Positions 10,227-20,079 of a stretch of DNA of 21,472 nt are shown here, in pieces; position 1 is the stretch's first letter; every line of letters starts with the position of its first letter. The stretch spans positions 1-21,472 of the forward strand of contig WHUZ01000231.1 of NCBI GenBank assembly GCA_015179045.1. Direction: 5' to 3'. Below the pieces are notes generated by a model, which saw only the letters and a program-made list of their open reading frames with translations, had not been told where the DNA came from and searched no databases. The translations under genes were made by a program, and so were the position numbers. The DNA comes from Kalaharituber pfeilii (lineage: Eukaryota; Ascomycota; Pezizomycetes; Pezizales; Pezizaceae).

Positions 10227-11369
10227 AGATCTGGTGCTGGGATTGTGAGAAGTCATGCTAGTAATGTTTTGGGGGTGGCCGGACCCGGTCATGCTCGATC
10301 TCGGTATGATGAAGGGAAGATGGCAAAAAGGCTAGAGCTGGGATAACATTGGTGGTTTATGGCTGGCGGCGACCAAAGTGAAGTATAAATACTTGTGTTA
10401 TTGAATGGGTGGCGGGAGATAATAGGATGGATAAGAGATATACTTATTTGGCGTAATTGGCTTTTTTTCTGCTTGTCTTTCTGTTCTTTCCTTGTCCATT
10501 CTTGTGTATGTGTTTACTTTTTTATTTATTTTGTTTTTGCTTTTGAGTACGTAGTTTTTTTACGCGCGTTTGGTTTCCTAGTCCAGTCATGATATTTCGG
10601 CCTGCTGCTCGTGCTTTCATAGTATAGTACTTAAATTTTTGTGTCTTTCTTTTTTCTTCCTTTTCTCTCTTCTCTGTAACCTTTTACCTATACTATTTTA
10701 TGGTTTACCCTGAGCTTTGTTTGAGATTGTTGGTACTAGTAGTTGCTTCTTTCATGTTTTAAACTACTGTGTCTCGATTTTATAAGTTCAGGAGATATGC
10801 ATGCGTGAGTTAGTATGTGTGTGCAATGATAAAGATGTGCCTTGAGTAAGATAGAGGCTTAGAACAGGCTCAGGAGAGGATGTAGACTATAAGTATGTAG
10901 GTAATATGCTTATTTACGAAACATGTGAGAACGTGTTACTGTAGCGTTTAGATTATACTTAAATCTATACACTTGAGTAGTACGGGTGATAAAAATGCGT
11001 GCTTTGCACGCATTGTTAAGTGTAGACTATGGAAGGTGCTGGCAGTGTTACCCTGACATAATAAGTACCTACCCGTTTTCAAGTGGCGTTGGAGAGGTTT
11101 GGAGATTTAGCAGTACAGGAAGGATGGAGTATATGTATAGATTATAAGCATTGTATTCTATGACTATGGGAGAGAGAGATGTAAAGAAAAGTATTAGAGT
11201 TTAGTATAAACAAATATATGCTATCGGAATACTATATATAGCCTAAAATTGTAAATTTTCTAGATGCTATGAGAAAAAGTTTTTGTAAGTATAAATAGTT
11301 CTTAAGTGGGCTCAAATCAAAACTAGAGTATAGTAAAATATAGTAAATTATCTTTCATATATTTATCAG
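10227..11369. other. 3' flank and AT-rich intergenic DNA
   Basis: No gene is supportable. The first ~500 bases are T-rich and should contain the remodeller 3' UTR and polyadenylation region. The DNA becomes steadily more AT-rich towards 11369. A short hairpin lies at 10994-11014. The 65-codon frame at 10395-10592 is a T-rich hydrophobic artefact. Confidence 0.5.
10994..11014. repeat. 9-bp stem, 3-nt loop hairpin
   Basis: AATGCGTGC, TTT, GCACGCATT form a perfect stem, GC-rich compared with its AT-rich surroundings. It lies about 770 bp downstream of the remodeller stop codon, which is far for a 3' UTR element. Function is unknown. Confidence 0.8.
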
Positions 11370-11885
11370 TAGCGTTTGCACTCGGCGTGAGTTGTGAGTC
11401 GGTTTTTCTGAGTGAGTCGGTTTTCGAGTCGCTTTGTCACGCCGGAAAACGTACCCGACTCGGCTGCCGAGTGAGCCGGTATGAGTTGTCTGTACGGCGT
11501 GACTGAGTCGGTGTGATAATGTACACCTACTACTCGGCAGTAAGCCGGTATGAGCCGAGTAGTTTTTGCACCCACATGAGTCGAGTCGGTGTCGAGTTTT
11601 ATAGCATACGGCGGTCTATGTACAAATTTCATATACAATGCCAATAAATGCATGAGTGAGTCGGGTTGACTCGGTAAGTAATGAGTTCGGGCCGGTTTGT
11701 TACGCCGTCAAGCCGTACCCGACTCGGCTGCCGAGTGAGCCGCTATGAGTTGTATGTGCGGGGTGACTGAGTCGGTGTGATAATATACAACTACTACTCA
11801 GTTCTTGAGTGAGTTTGTAGTAGGGTCGGAGGAATTTTGATAAAGGCTTACACCGACTCAGCTCATACCGAGGCGAATACTCTTT
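11370..11885. mobile_element. GC-rich palindromic repeat island, possible MITE
   Basis: A ~515-bp island of normal GC lies in AT-rich DNA. Its ends are imperfect inverted repeats: CTCGGCGTGAGTTGTGAGTC near 11381-11400 resembles the reverse complement of 11851-11874. Inside, a ~105-bp segment occurs twice in direct orientation (11431-11536 and 11694-11800). Each copy carries the perfect palindrome ACTCGGC-T-GCCGAGT (11458-11472 and 11722-11736) and the phrase GTGACTGAGTCGGTGTGATAA. No transposase or target duplication was recognised, so the MITE reading is inference. Confidence 0.4.
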
Positions 11886-12261
11886 ATCACACCAGTTTCT
11901 AATATACAAGTAATAATTTTATTTAATATATATTGTATTAAATATAGAATATACTTTGAGCTATCAAATAGTATTGATAATTCTATCTAATATTTTATAG
12001 ATTTTAATATATACTTTATTAAAACTTATAGAAAGTTTAATAATATTATAGAGTTACTATAACTATAAAGAATAAATAGCTTATAATATATATTAGATAT
12101 ATAATATTATAACTATAGTTTTTAATTATTTAAATATATTAGATAGTACTATTAGTTATTTAAGAAATTTTTTTTTAATACTATTTTTATATTTAATTAA
12201 GTATCTATAAAAATTATTATATTATACTAGTTAGCTTTAAAATAATACTAAGATAATATTA

Positions 12262-13242
12262 TAATAGATATAGTAAATATAGATAGTTATTATCTATTAG
12301 GCTAAAAAGAAACTTAATTAAAAATACTTACTAATTTTTTATATAGCTTATATAATATATTTTATAACTATAATATAAATACTTAGCTATTAATTATTAT
12401 ATATATTATATATATATATATAATATATATATTTACTAACTATTTACTTTATAGTTATAGTAAATTTATAATAGTACTTTTATTTTAAAAGTAACTTATT
12501 TAAATTACTATATAAGTTTATTTCTACTTTTAGCTATTATAGATTATTTTATACTATAAATTATTATATTATTTAATTACTATATAATTCTTTTAACTAG
12601 AAATATTAATTAAAAATTTAATATATTACTTATTATTTTTAATATTTCTATTAGTCTAAATTAATATAAGTTAGTTTATTAGTATTAGTTTTTATTTTAA
12701 ACTAATACTAAGTTACTATAATAAGTTATTTTTTTTTTAAAAAAGTTATTTAATAAGCTAAAAATAAAGTTAAAAACTAACTTAAATAGAAGTTATTTAT
12801 ATAGTAAAATATAAAATTTTTAACTTATATTTATTTTAACTTATTAGTTTAAGTTTTTTAATATATAAAAAACTAACTTATTTAATAAGTTAGTTTTTTT
12901 TAAAAAGAAAACTAGTTAAAACTAATAAGTTAAACTAATAAGTAATACAAATACTAATTATTTTTTTACTTATAATATATTAACTTATTAATTTATTACT
13001 ACTATATAGCTTATATTATATATTAGTATATATTAAATTATTATTATTATATAATTTATTATATATTAATTATTATTTTATATAGAAGTAAATTATTTAA
13101 TATTAATTTATTAAAATATAATAAAATAAATAAAGTATTAAATTAATAACTATTTTATTACTAGTTAATTATAATAGATATTATAAATATAGATAGTTAT
13201 TATCTATTAGACTAAAAAAATACTTAATTAATAATACTTACT
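12262..13242. repeat. 71-bp direct repeat pair ~910 bp apart in the A/T block
   Basis: Bases 12262-12332 and 13172-13242 align almost end to end. Both start TAATAGATAT, include the small hairpin ATAGATA-GTTAT-TATCTAT, then CTATTAG-CTAAAAA and ACTTAATTA, and end AATACTTACT. Differences are few and mostly A/T or G/A. They could be the remnants of LTRs or of a duplicated fragment. Confidence 0.7.
12867..12899. repeat. 15-bp perfect palindrome with TTA loop
   Basis: AAAAAACTAACTTAT, TTA, ATAAGTTAGTTTTTT form a perfect hairpin. Related TTAATAAGTTA words recur within the next 100 bases, so a short palindromic family may be present. In DNA this AT-rich, chance palindromes are frequent. Confidence 0.6.
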
Positions 13243-13260
13243 TAGCTTCTACAGTTATAT

Positions 13261-14639
13261 AATAAAAGAAAATACCTACCTAAATTTGTATAATTTAATA
13301 TTTTAGATCTATATATATACTATTACTACTACTAATACTAATAAGGCTAGGATTTATTATATATAATTACTTTATTCTATTTTTTCTTTATATCTACTTT
13401 ATATTACTTCTATTACTTCTTTTAATATTATATTTATTAGACTAAATATATTTTGCTTAGGTTTTCTCTGTCTAATGTAGAGCCTAAGCTAATCTTACTA
13501 TAGTATAGATAGAAGTTAATTTAGGCCTCTTTTTAGCTCTCTCACTTCTAATAGCTCTTAAGTTAAAGGTTTTGATTAAGAGTTTATAAGTCAATTTTAA
13601 TATTTAGATTTTCTTTAAATGTTCCTATAGAAAGAGTTTTAATAAAGATAGATTAAAGAGTTTTAAGAAAGATAGTTACTATTAAGTAAAGTAGTAATAG
13701 AGTCTATAATATTCTTATTTAGCTATTTTAGTCTTTTATTCTTAAGCATATTTCAGTAGTATTTTATTTCTTATAACACTTAAAAAAATCTTGAATAGTA
13801 CTCTTAGACCAATTTATTTGATTTGTAATCTATTGAAATAATAACTCTTTTTTAGTTTAGAAGAACAATTTGACCTTTTTCAAAGTCAATTATCTACTTC
13901 TTAGGAGTAGTAGTTATTATAAGTATAATTATTCTTATGCTATAATATTATCTTGCTAAGTATCATCAAAAGGTACTACTAACTATAAGACCCACTAGTC
14001 AAGTATTTAGCTAACCAATACTAGTCAGGCTAGTGGTAGTAGAGCTTTCTTAGTTAAAAAGTAATTAGCTACTAAGATTATCAATCTTAGTTATTAACTT
14101 TTCTAGTAGTTCCTATTATAATAATTTTTTACTTATACAATAACTTTTTCTTATTTTTTCTTTACTATTGGTCTTTGTATAGTAATTAGAGTTATAATAG
14201 TATTTTTAGATAGAGGCTTGTATTAGAGGTTTTAAGTTCTTATATTTATTGTCTTAGAATTTATTATAAGAGTTAGTCAAAAAAAGGCTATTACTTAGTA
14301 TTTTTTCAGGGTCTAGCTTGATCTCTGGATTCCATTTAAGCTGAATTTATTAACAGCTTTAAAGAATTATATTTTGTATAAATAAGAAGTCTGACTTCTA
14401 GAGTTAGAAGAGTAAGAACTTAGAACTCAACTCTAATAAATATAAAGCTTTCTTACTACCTTAACTACTTTATTTTCCATAACTTATATTTAATTATATT
14501 TCATATTATACTTAGTTATTTAGTAAACAGCTTACTTCTAATGTACTCTTATAATACTATATTTGTTAGATCTTGTTTTGTTACAATTTCACAAATAACT
14601 TACAATAGTATTCTTTAATTTTTCTAAACTTCCAAAACT
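13261..14639. other. AT-rich stretch before element 1 gag, possible LTR/leader
   Basis: No protein trace was recognised. Composition is less extreme than in the preceding block, with phrases such as GAGCCTAAGCTAATCTTACT near 13482. By position it should include the 5' LTR and leader of the Ty3/gypsy element that follows. The partner 3' LTR is outside the window, so no boundary, primer-binding site or target duplication can be fixed. Confidence 0.35.
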
Positions 14640-17400
14640 TTTATCTATTAAGAATAAACTAATCTTATAGAAATCTAAAACCAAGATAGAGTCAGAACTT
14701 AGTATAGAAGTAGCACAGTCTGCCCTTACTCCTACTCTGACACCAAGACTTCCACTGTATATAATGTCATATGCTTACCAAGTATACATTGAGAATACTA
14801 TAGAACTAGAATAGATTGATATCCAATAAAGGAAATTAGATTAACTAATTCTCCAAAGACTCAAAAATATAATACTATTACTCCCTATTTTATAAGCCAT
14901 CGATTCAGGTTATATAAATATACTAATTGCCTAGTTTAATACATGGGCTTGGAATCTAAGTAGACAAATTAAGGAAACTATTGCTAAAGAAATAGAAAAA
15001 GCTCGAAAGGAGCTAACTCATCTACTTTTACTATCATTACCTATTTAGATAGATATAGACCAAAAAGAAAAATTAGAAGCCAAGTTCCTAAAGCAGGAAT
15101 TCATCAATCTTTAGTAACAACTCAAGTATGATGCTAACAAGTATAAGCAATATTATGAAGTACAAATCCAAGCTGAAGCCCAAGCTTGAGAAACCAAACT
15201 TCAAGAACAGTTAATTAAAGAAAAAGCTGAACATGAGACAACAGTCCTAGCAGCAGTAGAGAATTACTGACTCGAAATAGAGGCTGCTAAACTTAAGTAG
15301 AAAGCAGAAATAAAGAAGAAGGTTCAGAACCTAAAAAGGGAGTATACTAAGGATATGAATGCTACTATTATTAAGTCCCTAGATAAGAAAAGATTAATGG
15401 TTGTAGCCTTAGAGTTTCAATTACAGGATACTAAAATTTTTTTAATAAAGAAAAGACTAAGAAAAGAGGGCTAGAAGAAAAAATCACAGCCTAAGAAGGT
15501 ATTATTAGAGTTAGTCAAGGACAGATAATAGTCTTAGAAGTAGAAATCATCTCTCTCAAGAACTAGAACAAGGAACTATAAGATAAAGTAGTAGCTCTTA
15601 AGGTCATACTCCTACCATTTTGAATAATAACTAGAATACTATCTCTAGCATGAACCATAACTACCATCTTCTCTATTTGACTAGCACTATCTCCTCCTCT
15701 AAAAAAGAAAGCTAAGTATGAAATCAGATGATGAGATTTATCTAAACTCGAACCCATTGGCTAGTATATCCCATTTGCCCACCTTCCAACTTTAAGAACT
15801 TGAGATGGTAACCTGAATAGACTACAAGTATAGAAGTCCAAAGTAATGGACTTAGTATACTTCTGAGAGTACTACCAAACCTTTGTTAAAGAAGATACTA
15901 AAATACTGTATATATCCTAATCTCTAACCAAGGAGATAGCAGAATAGTATAGCTAAAACAAATATATGTATATAAGTTCAGGGGCTCAGAAAGATACATA
16001 TTGGAGAAATGGATAGATAATTTGGTAGAGAGAATAGAAATTCATATACAAAAGTAGTAAATATGAGATAAACTCAATACCTATATATAGAAGGGCAAAA
16101 TTATAAATTATATTAATACTATAAAGAAAATGAAACTACCTCATTAATTATGACAATAAAATATGTAAGGATAAGGTAATTAAAGGGTTGAAAAAACATT
16201 ATCCAATTCTTCCTTATGCAGTTAGGAGTACTCAATAAATTGCTTAATAACTAGTACAAATATATAATAGTAGTTGGCATATGAGATAAGTAAACAATAT
16301 AAGTTGTGAGTCATAGTAGTAGTATTATAAGTTTACTATGACCATAGTGTAGGTGGCCAATAGAATGTGTGAAAAAAATACAAGTATATATGAAATGCAT
16401 ATATGCAACGTAAGTGATATGTGATAGTTAGAAAGGTATCATAATTACATAATAAGTACTATATGAGCTATACAGAGGACTAGTAAGTATTGCTAGTTAA
16501 ATGTCTTTTGACCTAGCAGATGGTAACTTCAGCGGCCTTTCTGTGTTTACCACCTCTGTAACAGTTGACTAGTAATAAACCAGTTACTAGTTCAATACTT
16601 AACTTATCTTGCCAATTCCCTAAGTATTAAGTATTAAAGCCGTAGAAAGTAAGACCTTACCTGAACTAAGAGCCAAAGAGTAAGAGCCATGAGCTAAAGC
16701 CAAAGCTAAGAGTAATATAGAAGGCCATATAAGATAGCGAAATATTAATATTAGGTGACACTATATATATTCCAGCATGCTAAGTGATAGGTGGCACTTG
16801 TATAATGTATCTAAGGTAGTAGTAAGGATAAAATAATGTATCAGATCCCTAGCTAATATCCTGGTCAGAATAGTCATATAGTATAGTACATAAAATAATC
16901 TATAATGGCCAGGGTGGGGGCAGACTTATATAGCAACCTAGAGAAGTTGCCCTAAGAGAGGAAATACTGTTATGAGTTTACTACAACTGTAATGTAGGTA
17001 GCCAATAGAGTATATGAAAAAAATGCAAGTATATATAAAATATATATATGTAATATAAACAATATACAATAGTCAGAAAGATGCTGTAGTTGCATAATAA
17101 GTACTATATAAACTATATAGAGGACTAGCAAGTATTACTAGTCAAGTATCTTTTTGACCTAGCAGACAGTAACTTTCTATATTTACTACCTCCATAATAA
17201 GTAGTAACAAACCTAGTAGCTATTCAAAGAAGAAACAATCTATAGATGAGAAGAAGGTTAGTATAGAATCTATGACTTCTAAGCCCAACACATACCTCCC
17301 CAGCTTCTCCAAGAAACTAAGTGCCAAATAGAAAGCTGATAGAAAATACTCTTATTATAGATAAAAGGAGTACACCTTTAGTAAGTATGTAGTTATAGAG
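14640..17400 (+). pseudogene. gag: Element 1 gag remnant with destroyed zinc knuckle
   Basis: Between 15000 and 15450 the + strand reads as a long charged, probably coiled-coil protein with stops (segments such as EVQIQAEAQA, QEQLIKEKAE, KAEIKKKVQN). Capsid-like text follows near 15890-16220 (LTKEIAE-stop-YS, where Trp is expected at the stop). After the inserted small LTR element the frame resumes, and a nucleocapsid zinc knuckle is recognisable by spacing only. At 17347-17388 the C-x2-C-x4-H-x4-C positions are all TAC/TAT (Tyr). Basic Lys-rich sequence (17400-17520) follows. It is non-functional. Confidence 0.7.
16323..17199. mobile_element. Small non-autonomous LTR element (TRIM-like), nested in element 1
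   Basis: The element has two direct long terminal repeats, LTR A 16323-16563 (241 bp) and LTR B 16978-17199 (222 bp). Both share TATTATAAGTTTACTA/TGTTATGAGTTTACTA starts, GTAGGTGGCC/GTAGGTAGCC, AATAAGTACTATAT and GAGGACTAG. LTR A ends TGTAACA and LTR B ends CATAATA. A perfect 5-bp target duplication AGTAG lies at 16318-16322 and 17200-17204. The 414-bp interior has no coding trace. A purine-rich AAGAGAGGAAA stands just before LTR B, as expected for a polypurine tract. No clear tRNA primer site follows LTR A. Total 877 bp. It must depend on proteins from another element, and the orientation is inferred as +. Confidence 0.78.
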
Positions 17401-17599
17401 ATAGTAAAGAAGTAGAAGATGACTCAGCCAACTAATCAGTCAGGTAATAAGAGGAAGAGAGATGATGATAAGAAGGAGGATAAAAAGGAGGTAAAAAAGA
17501 TTAAATAAGAAAACAAAGAAGACTCAGTTGGGATATAGGCTTATAGCTTAGTATTCTGTATTACTATCCTTAATAAATCTAAGTTAGAAAACTAGAGAG

Positions 17600-18020
17600 G
17601 CAGATCTTAGCCAATAAAGTATCTCCCTCTCCTCCTCATCTTCCAATTGGCCTTACTCCTTCTCCAATTCTCGAAAGACCTCTAGTAAAGAAATCAATCA
17701 TCCATAGAGCTAAGCTAAAATAGAAAGAAAATAGTATCTCAAAATCAGTAATAATTAAAGTATATATCGATCCAGAAGCAGAAACGTCAATGTTCTTCCC
17801 TAAAGTGCCAGTTCTACAAATCAAAAAAAATTTTCTATTAAATTTAAAGGAGCTAGAGATGTACCCTTATCAAATACTGGGACAAAGTATACTCCCAAAC
17901 TCCAAATAACTCTTATCAATGATACTGGTAAAGTTTATAAAGAACTTATTAACTTTAATATATATAATGAAGGAAAGAACTATAATGCACTCTTATCAAT
18001 GATATAGATAGCTAGTTACT
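17600..18020 (+). pseudogene. Element 1 aspartic protease remnant
   Basis: The + strand near 17760 reads VYIDPEAETSM, in the position and shape of the retroelement protease active site (normally Asp-Ser/Thr-Gly-Ala). The Asp codon at 17769 is kept, but Ser-Gly reads Pro-Glu. The Glu is consistent with a GGA-to-GAA change and the Pro is not. The surrounding frame has stops. The assignment rests mainly on position between the zinc knuckle and RT. Confidence 0.5.
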
Positions 18021-18259
18021 AGCCATACATTAATTAAGAATTGGACTATATTAAACTAAATCATGCCAAATACTTAAACTATATTAAGACTTGATATTTT
18101 AACCTTTGTGAAGTGGAAAAACTTTATATGATTAAAAAATAGTAAGTAGAGTAAGTGTTTTTTGGTGAGTACTTGCATATTATAGAAAAGAAGATATCCT
18201 AAGTATATATTTACTAAATAGAAGCTGGTAAGGAAGTAACTTTTAACCTAGCAGCATAA

Positions 18260-19103
18260 AAGAAAAAATTTCCAAAGGTTTTTGATTCTGAAACAGCAGT
18301 AAAACTACCTCTATACTGATTATATGACTATCACATACCTCTATAAGAAGAGTAACAACCTCCTTAGGAACCTATCTATTGATTAAGTAAGAAAAAGTTG
18401 GAAATCCTTAAAGAATATATTGAACAGATATTAAAAGAAAGAAAGATCCAACTCTTACAATCTCTAGCAGGAGTACCTATCCTGTTCATCTCAAAGAAGA
18501 ATAGCAAACTACACATGTGTATTGATTATAGAGGCCTAAAGCGAATCACTATCAAAAACTGCTACTCTCTTCTATTAATAGTAGAACTCTGAGACTGACT
18601 TTACAAGGGCCAATACTTCACTGCTCTTAACCTAAAGAATAGATATAACTTAGTATGGATGGCCAAAGGGGATGAGTAGAAGATAGTATTCAGAACTAGG
18701 TATGGCCACTATGAATATACAGTTATGCCATTCGGACTTAGCAATATACCAGCAACCTTTCAAGAGTTTATGAATGAGATCTTTAAAGATATAATCAATC
18801 AGGATTTACTAGCTTATATTAATAACTTACTAATATATGCCAAAACTCTAGAAGAATATAACACAATCTTGGAAGAGGTATTATATAGGCTACAGGAAAA
18901 TGGTTTGGCTATATAAGAAGAAAAATGCAAATAGTATATAGAGGAAGTTGAATTTTTAGGTTATCACATCTCAGGGAAAGGAATCTCTATATTCACTGAC
19001 AAAATCCAGATTATTCTTAATTAGAAGACCCCTAGTACTAATGAATACTCTAATTTGAAGACAGATATACAATCCTTTCTAGGATTTGCTAACTTCTACC
19101 AAT
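18260..19103 (+). pseudogene. pol: Element 1 reverse transcriptase remnant, truncated by element 2
   Basis: The alignment to Ty3/gypsy RT is easy to follow in one frame: FPKVFDSETAVKLP, then KLEILKEYI, MCIDYRGLKRITIKN, YFTALNLKN, VFRTRYGHYEYTVMPFGL, LLAYINNLLIYAK, EVEFLGYHISGKGIS and QSFLGFANFY. From 18398 the frame has stops at 18590, 18596, 18677, 18914, 18932 and 19022, with more upstream. The catalytic Asp positions are all Asn: LNL (codon 18629-18631) and YINN (18815-18826). The reading ends after FANFYQ exactly at the start of the element 2 LTR. Confidence 0.93.
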
Positions 19104-19801
19104 TGTTACGGGCGTGAGATGCTAGGCTCCAGTAGGCGCTGGAAGGCACTGGATGTTACGGCTACGGAGGTGTGTACACGGCGGGCCGAAAGGACCACGG
19201 AGGCGGATATGCTGCGGGCCGGAATGGCTACGGAGGTATATATGCGGCGGGCCGGAGTAGCTACGGAGGTATATATGCGGCGGGCCGGAATGGCTTTGGA
19301 GGTATGTATACGGCAGGCAGAAAGGATAGCTGTTTGGCGTGGAGCGCGCAGCGGAGCGAAGCGATTCACGGGCGTAATGAGGAAACGATAGGTTTCAGAG
19401 CAATAGAGAACTAGAACACCGCTTGTGTCTTGATTCTTCAACTGTGCTATCGCCTGTGCTTAAATAGACTGAGCGCATCATACATGACTAGGCAAGCAAA
19501 TAAAGAAACGGCAATTCAACAATGCCAACAATCATAAAAAAGAAACATGCAACGTAGTACAGATGCTAGATAATAACATGTACTAGGGCATGTGCGCATA
19601 TTAGCTTCATAAACCGAGTGCCAGGCATAAAGAATCTTACAATCAACGGTGATACACACTTCCTTAGCACTATCCTATTCAAACACAAAGAATCCTCTGC
19701 CAAGCCTAATGGGTGATCAGTCCGGTCTAACAGTACTGGCCTTACTAAGGATTCAGGGTAAGTATTCCGCTGCTCGAGTAAGTCTCACCTTAGCCATCAC
19801 A
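19104..19801 (-). repeat. Element 2 3' LTR (right boundary approximate)
   Basis: On the + strand the repeat starts TGTTACGGGCG at 19104 (minus-strand end ...GTAACA), a common retroelement terminus. The other end is placed where the minus strand shows a purine run (AGAATGGGGAG, about 19806-19816) followed by TAATGTGATGG, giving about 698 bp. It contains a 33-bp minisatellite and a TATA-like CTATTTAAG on the minus strand (19459-19467). Without the second LTR the inner boundary is an estimate. Confidence 0.6.
19161..19325. repeat. 33-bp x 5 minisatellite in LTR
   Basis: There are five head-to-tail units of 33 bp starting at 19161, 19194, 19227, 19260 and 19293. The consensus starts GCTACGGAGGTATATATGCG and continues GCGGGCCGGAATG. 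Units 3 and 4 differ by one or two bases, and the outer units diverge more. Because 33 is divisible by three, several frames stay open through it. The apparent Gly-rich peptide (GYGGIYAAGRN) is probably a by-product. Confidence 0.92.
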
Positions 19802-20079
19802 TTACTCCCCATTCTAGAGCAGTCGTCTTGACTGACAATCAACGAAAAGTAACCCAAACTAATCGGTATTGTAAGTAATGTGTATCAGCTCTCTTGCGAG
19901 AGTCAAAAAGGGTGGCTAATGCAATTATCAGCATACCTCATACGGAAGACCTCTCACAGGAATTCACTCGTCTGTGGTCGACGGTAAGACTGGTGTGTCT
20001 CAAGTACTCATTCATTGGTCAGTAAGGCCATTAAAAACCTTTACGAAGATAAAACCCAGTGGGAAAAAATTCTTCATAA

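Larger units (their letters stand above)
11920..13260. other. Extreme A/T block (RIP-like, non-coding)
   Basis: This is nearly pure A/T with abundant TpA and very few CpA, CpG or GpC steps, the composition left by saturating RIP on old repeats. No open frame or protein trace survives. It contains two copies of a 71-bp segment and several TTAATAAGTTAG-type palindromes. What it derives from cannot be told by eye. Confidence 0.7.
14640..19103 (+). mobile_element. Element 1: RIP-mutated Ty3/gypsy LTR retrotransposon
   Basis: On the + strand a gag-protease-RT order can be followed through many stops: a coiled-coil gag, a mutated zinc knuckle (17347-17388), a protease trace near 17769, and a clear Ty3/gypsy RT (about 18260-19103). 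Stops are mainly TAG at former CAG or TGG codons, the expected result of C-to-T changes at CpA on either strand. Gag is split by a small LTR element (16323-17199). The 3' half (RNase H, integrase, 3' LTR) is missing because element 2 begins at 19104. The 5' limit is an estimate based on where protein-like sequence starts. Confidence 0.9.

Noticed and set aside
11370..11885. CRISPR-like or tRNA-like array
   Set aside because: The repeats are few, unequal and partly inverted, with no regular spacers and no cloverleaf, and the host is eukaryotic.
15000..15450. TAG/TGA read as amino acids (altered genetic code)
   Set aside because: The host genes in the same window use normal stops. The stops in element 1 coincide with C-to-T or G-to-A decay and Asp/Cys loss.
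15563..15757. 64-codon minus-strand frame
   Set aside because: It is a shadow of the decayed gag on the + strand, with no family signal.
19086..19414. Gly-rich peptide frames over the 33-bp repeat (three frames open)
   Set aside because: The unit length is divisible by three, so any stop-free frame stays open. The sequence lies in the LTR of element 2, with no start context or family match.
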